Of a stretch of 8,726 nucleotides of DNA, positions 5,563 through 8,726 are shown piece after piece. Both the position numbers and the translations under genes were made by a program. The DNA is from an uncultured archaeon. Its GTDB lineage: Archaea; Thermoproteota; Nitrososphaeria; Nitrososphaerales; CALBXV01. The DNA is taken from assembly GCA_937890045.1 (NCBI GenBank), contig CALBXV010000613.1, forward strand, positions 1-8,726. The letters are read 5' to 3'. The notes under the pieces are model-generated. The model was not told where the DNA came from. It saw only the letters and a program-made list of their open reading frames with translations, and did no database searches. Numbering within the stretch: position 1 is the stretch's first letter; each line of letters opens with the position of its first letter.

Positions 5563-7812
5563 CTATTTTTCCTTATCTGTGTCAACAGCTTTTAATCTTG
5601 AGTCCATTTCACCCCTGAACTTCTCAAATTCAGTTTTTAACATGCCTCTCAAGACTTTCTGCTGAGCTTCCGTTTCAAGAACATCCTTTCTAATTTCAGT
5701 ATCTGCCGTCATTACTTTTTGTTTAATTCCAGCCTGTACCAGTTGACGCTCAAGTGTTTCTATGGTTCCTTCCTTATCTTTTAAATCCTCTGTCATTGAT
5801 TCTACCTGACCTTGAAGCTGAGCATAAAGAGACTTACGTTCAATAATCTTCTCTTTTCCTCTAATATCAGTCTCAGCTAACATGGCTATATCATCAATAA
5901 GACCAGCCTGGAACCATTTAAAATATTCTTCAATAAGTGCCCATCTATTTAGAGGTAGAGTAGCCCCAGCCACCATACGGACATCAAACCGTGCACTTGC
6001 ATAATCCTTAAATTTCCCGATAGCATTCCCATAATCATTATAAATGGGTATATTAATTCTTACTTCCTTTTCCTCAGAATCACCAGCCTGTGGTTGGACT
6101 ATTCTAAAAACTTTATCAGATGAATAGTGAGATTGAGCAACTTCCTTAAATACATTACCTAAATGTTCAAGTGAGGGTTCCACAGTATTATTCATCCATG
6201 CTTTTAACCTACGTGTACCAAACTCGTCATTAGCAAGTAACCCTCTATATGTCTCAGCCTGTTCACTAGTAAACCCCATCATAGCAGATGGCACACCAGA
6301 TATATACTCAGCATCAGTTTTACCTTCCTGAGTAATAGTATAAAAAGCATTATTGATTGGAGCTGGAAGAACAGGCTGTGGGACGGCGAATCCCTGCCTA
6401 TACTTTAACAAAGCCCCAGGTGCTGTAGCGTACTGTTCCCATTCTTCCTCATCAACACTACCTTCTTCATAAAGCCATCTCATATTAGAGGATAGATTGG
6501 CATTATGAATCATTATCTGATGCGCCTTATTTATTTCTCTTTGCTTACCCACAAGTGGCATCACAGCCGACATGGGATAAGGAACTCCAGTGTATAAGTA
6601 TGGAATTGGAACTATAGGATAGTTCTCATATGGCATTTCATATTCATACAAGAATTGATCGCTAACAGTACATGTTAATTTAATATGAGTTTTATAAAAC
6701 TGAACATAATCTACAATATTTTTACTCATCTCAGGATTCTTCTGAAGAATCTGAAATTCACTTTCAGGCATTACAACCTGTTCCACCTGCGTTTTCTCTT
6801 CTTGAGCTCGACTCTGCAACATTTGTTGATTCTGCTCAATAGCCTCCTGAGTTTCTTTCTTGGCTTTTTCTAATTCTAACTGGGCTCGTTCCTCTATAAT
6901 TTCCTCAGATTGAAGCTGCTCTTCAATAGATTGCTGTGCCTCCGCAAATCGGACAGCCATTTCTTCTGCAAATTCCTGTTGCTCCACAGCTACTCTCTGA
7001 TCTATCGCAGCCACTTGAGCAGGATCAAGAGGAACCATTAGAAATACTGTTACGAATGAGACCTTTATCCTCTCATAGCACTCATAATAATCAAGGAGAT
7101 CATCGTCTTCACCTTCAAGAGTAACCCCTAAAGTAACATCTTCTGGAAGAATGTTTTGAGCATCAGACCTGTCAGCCATCGAATACTGAGAAATCTGACC
7201 TATGCTACTCGCGGCTTTTATCTTACGATCCATATCAGGCATCATCTTCATCAACTGTGTTCTCGCGAGAAGCTTCTTAACCATAATATAAGATGCGTCT
7301 CTAAATAGAAAATCTCTAGAAGCTGGGTCAACATATACATCATATGGGTCAACACGGGAAAAAGTAACTTCACCCATACCCATATCAGCATCTCTATCTA
7401 TATCTACTAAGAAATAACCAATTCCCTTAGTAAGAGCATCAAGAGCAACCTGACCATATAATGACTTACCATTAGAGAGATACCAACAATAGTCAGCTAT
7501 ATCAGAATGAACTTGAGCAACATCAACATCTGATCCCTCAGCACCAACAGCCTTCCATTTAGGATTATTAGCCGTTACAAAGTAACGCATTATTTCTATG
7601 ATTGGAAGAATCCTATTAATAGTAAATGTAGGCATTCCAGCTTCTTCAATATCAGTCCTCTCAGTTGATGTTAACTGTTCACCTAAATAAAAGTCATATC
7701 CTTCTTGACTAAGGCCCTGCCATCTTTGTCTATGAAGATTATTAGTCTTCTCCCAAAGAGTCTTAATCGTTTCAGCTCTTTCTTTATTTGATTTTCTACC
7801 TGGTTTTGCCAT
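5563..7812 (-). CDS. Portal protein (P22-like type) with inserted coiled coil
   Basis: 749 residues from ATG 7812 to TAG 5565-5563. The protein forms the ring at one capsid vertex through which DNA is packaged and ejected. Supporting patterns are an N-terminal helix with LYLGEQ-type sequence (41-47), GMPTFTINRILPIIEIMRYF (59-78), SRVDPYDVYVDP (152-163), PYPMSAVMPLVGKQREINKAHQ (411-432), SGVPSAMMGF (505-514) and a long helix around 525-560 (TRRLKAWMNNTVEPSLEHLG). These fit P22-like portals from environmental phages, and the length is also normal for them. Two coiled coils stand out: residues about 266-346, Glu/Gln/Ala-rich and placed between portal segments, and the C-terminal 653-735. The start codon shares its A with the stop of the peptidase gene (TAATG), so translation is probably coupled; only a weak AAGAGA-like sequence precedes it. 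A 21-base gap leads to the scaffold gene. Confidence 0.88.
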   Translation of the reverse strand: MAKPGRKSNKERAETIKTLWEKTNNLHRQRWQGLSQEGYDFYLGEQLTSTERTDIEEAGMPTFTINRILPIIEIMRYFVTANNPKWKAVGAEGSDVDVAQVHSDIADYCWYLSNGKSLYGQVALDALTKGIGYFLVDIDRDADMGMGEVTFSRVDPYDVYVDPASRDFLFRDASYIMVKKLLARTQLMKMMPDMDRKIKAASSIGQISQYSMADRSDAQNILPEDVTLGVTLEGEDDDLLDYYECYERIKVSFVTVFLMVPLDPAQVAAIDQRVAVEQQEFAEEMAVRFAEAQQSIEEQLQSEEIIEERAQLELEKAKKETQEAIEQNQQMLQSRAQEEKTQVEQVVMPESEFQILQKNPEMSKNIVDYVQFYKTHIKLTCTVSDQFLYEYEMPYENYPIVPIPYLYTGVPYPMSAVMPLVGKQREINKAHQIMIHNANLSSNMRWLYEEGSVDEEEWEQYATAPGALLKYRQGFAVPQPVLPAPINNAFYTITQEGKTDAEYISGVPSAMMGFTSEQAETYRGLLANDEFGTRRLKAWMNNTVEPSLEHLGNVFKEVAQSHYSSDKVFRIVQPQAGDSEEKEVRINIPIYNDYGNAIGKFKDYASARFDVRMVAGATLPLNRWALIEEYFKWFQAGLIDDIAMLAETDIRGKEKIIERKSLYAQLQGQVESMTEDLKDKEGTIETLERQLVQAGIKQKVMTADTEIRKDVLETEAQQKVLRGMLKTEFEKFRGEMDSRLKAVDTDKEK

Positions 7813-8204
7813 TATTCTCTTATCTCAAAGTGTGGAAGGTCATCGAATTTATTATCCTTCACTTGCGTATCTCTGTCCCAGTCACCGCCCCAACGTATCT
7901 TCAATCCCATTTGCGACGCGATGCCCAGAACAAAACCACCAAAGTAATGAAACCTATCACGGTCGCTCCAGTCGATAGGGTAAGGAGCCACATCCACGGC
8001 TTTTGAAGGACTAGCATTATGATTACCATCAGGATAACGAAGCTTACTTCGTCCCTCGTCAAACGCTTTATTCTGATCTGCCTTACCTCTATGACCTTGG
8101 ATTACAGAACAATCAAAGTGTTTTACTACTTCTTTAAAAAGGTCTTGTAACCTATCATCGCATGTTGCAAGCCTCTTTTTAGATCGAGACCCAAATCTAG
8201 GCAT
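7812..8204 (-). CDS. M15-type zinc peptidase (VanY / L-Ala-D-Glu endopeptidase-like), peptidoglycan-cleaving
   Basis: 130 residues from ATG 8204 to TAA 7814-7812. The M15 core is clear. QGHRGKADQNKAFDEG (36-51) matches the usual 'G.Rs...Q...y..G' region. NHNASPSKAVDVAPYP (61-76) supplies His62 and Asp71 as probable zinc ligands. DLPHFEI (122-128) gives Asp122 as probable catalytic base and His125 as third ligand, the DxxH spacing known from the T5 endolysin. The length fits small phage M15 peptidases such as T5 endolysin and CwlK-like domains. There is no signal peptide, membrane segment or cell-wall binding domain. It cuts the peptide part of peptidoglycan, either for lysis (then needing a holin, not seen here) or as a virion-associated enzyme; its place inside the head operon leaves both open. 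The ATG directly follows the stop of the basic-protein gene (TAAATG) and its stop overlaps the portal start, so it appears to be part of the same translated unit. Confidence 0.87.
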   Translation of the reverse strand: MPRFGSRSKKRLATCDDRLQDLFKEVVKHFDCSVIQGHRGKADQNKAFDEGRSKLRYPDGNHNASPSKAVDVAPYPIDWSDRDRFHYFGGFVLGIASQMGLKIRWGGDWDRDTQVKDNKFDDLPHFEIRE

Positions 8205-8726
8205 TTAAGCTGGGTCTGATTTCTTAGCTCCGCCCCTAACTATCGCTTTCTTTGCTTTCTTAGGGCCAGCTTTTGCACAACTATAAGTACGACCGTCCCA
8301 ACTAAAGCTCTTTGCTCCACCAGAGCATCCAGCTTTAAAAGCTGATCTAAAACTCTTAGCTGCTTTGGTTTTCTTGCCATACTTCACATAATCAGGTCCT
8401 TTCGGAGTAGTCACACGTTTTACCGCTCCTCTACGAACCTGAGTATCTGCAGTTGTTCCAATAGCCTTAGCTCTTCCCTTTTTCGTACTAATGAGACCAG
8501 TGCCCTTAGCTCTTTTACCAGCTTGTGCTCTTTTGTCTCTCGCAATTGCTTTTTTGCCAGTCTTCTTGAGTTTTCTTTGCCGTCTTCGCTCTTTACTTTC
8601 AGCGTCAAACGGGTTCAGCTTCTCCGCAACTTTAGAAGCAGTGCCCTTAGCCTTAGCAGCAACTGCCTTTGTCTTTGAAAAGGCTGGTTTCTTTTTCTTT
8701 TTCATTGGTCCTGTTCCACTTGCCAT
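8205..8726 (-). CDS. Highly basic phage protein with C-terminal aromatic motif, function unknown
   Basis: 173 residues if translation starts at ATG 8726, which is the last base of the window; the true start may be upstream, or at Met8. It ends at TAA 8207-8205. Lys and Arg make up roughly a third of the residues, with runs such as MKKKKK (8-13) and KERRRQRKLKK (45-55). The body is low-complexity Lys/Ala/Gly, probably disordered. Near the C terminus is a more conserved-looking module, SFRSAF (125-130) followed by SFSWDGRTYS (140-149). This resembles a short 'sF.sAF..a...g...F.W.Gk.Y.t' motif that I recall at the ends of small proteins in phage structural operons. Two Cys (134, 150) flank the second block. 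A nucleic-acid or capsid-interior contact is plausible from charge alone, but nothing proves it. It lies just upstream of the peptidase and portal genes, where a terminase would often be next. Confidence 0.8.
   Translation of the reverse strand: MASGTGPMKKKKKPAFSKTKAVAAKAKGTASKVAEKLNPFDAESKERRRQRKLKKTGKKAIARDKRAQAGKRAKGTGLISTKKGRAKAIGTTADTQVRRGAVKRVTTPKGPDYVKYGKKTKAAKSFRSAFKAGCSGGAKSFSWDGRTYSCAKAGPKKAKKAIVRGGAKKSDPA

Noticed and set aside
8420..8608. Second minus-strand frame inside the basic-protein gene
   Set aside because: It is a shifted reading of the Lys/Arg-rich A-rich sequence; it has no start signal or recognisable content.
1..8726. CRISPR array, tRNA genes, insertion sequence, attachment site or defence cassette
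   Set aside because: No direct-repeat array, cloverleaf, transposase, inverted terminal repeats or defence-protein motifs were visible; coding density on the minus strand leaves almost no room for them.

Overview
The window looks like the virion-structure (head and neck) module of a tailed double-stranded DNA phage or prophage, Caudoviricetes-like. Every supportable gene lies on the minus strand, so the transcript reads from position 8726 down to 1. The order is short basic protein, M15-type peptidase, portal, scaffold, major capsid protein, adaptor-like coiled-coil protein, two small adaptor-like pieces, then a structural protein cut by the window edge. No terminase, tail sheath, integrase, tRNA or host gene is visible. 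A P22-like portal followed by adaptor-type neck proteins suggests a short-tailed phage, but the tail genes are outside the window, so this is inference. The host cannot be named. TAA, TAG and TGA all end genes here, so the genetic code looks standard.

Layout in transcription order. 8726-8205: a Lys/Arg-rich protein with a C-terminal aromatic motif. 8204-7812: a small zinc peptidase of the M15 (VanY / L-alanyl-D-glutamate endopeptidase) type. It abuts the gene before it and shares one base with the portal start (TAATG). 7812-5563: the portal, carrying a long Glu/Gln-rich coiled coil in its middle and another at its C terminus. 5541-4639: the scaffolding protein. 4618-3059: the major capsid protein, with a very strong ribosome binding site. 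3058-2979: the only real intergenic region, 80 bases, holding a GC-rich hairpin. 2978-1254: a 574-residue protein with an adaptor-like N-terminal domain, a Pro/Ser-rich linker and a long coiled coil whose aromatic residues recur every 7 or 11 residues. 1257-979 and 982-518: two short genes that together read like one head-tail adaptor protein cut in two, joined by a GTGA overlap. 491-1: the start of a probable virion protein.

The genes are tightly packed (1-4 base overlaps, or gaps of 0-26 bases) except for the 80-base gap after the capsid gene, which fits co-translated assembly proteins. The portal nucleates the procapsid, the scaffold guides the capsid protein, and the adaptor-like proteins presumably close the portal vertex after packaging. 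The most unusual points are the split adaptor, the two neighbouring adaptor-like folds, the 7/11 aromatic periodicity, the coiled-coil insertion in the portal, and the hairpin with an anti-Shine-Dalgarno-like loop. There is no evidence for a defence system or any other non-viral cassette.
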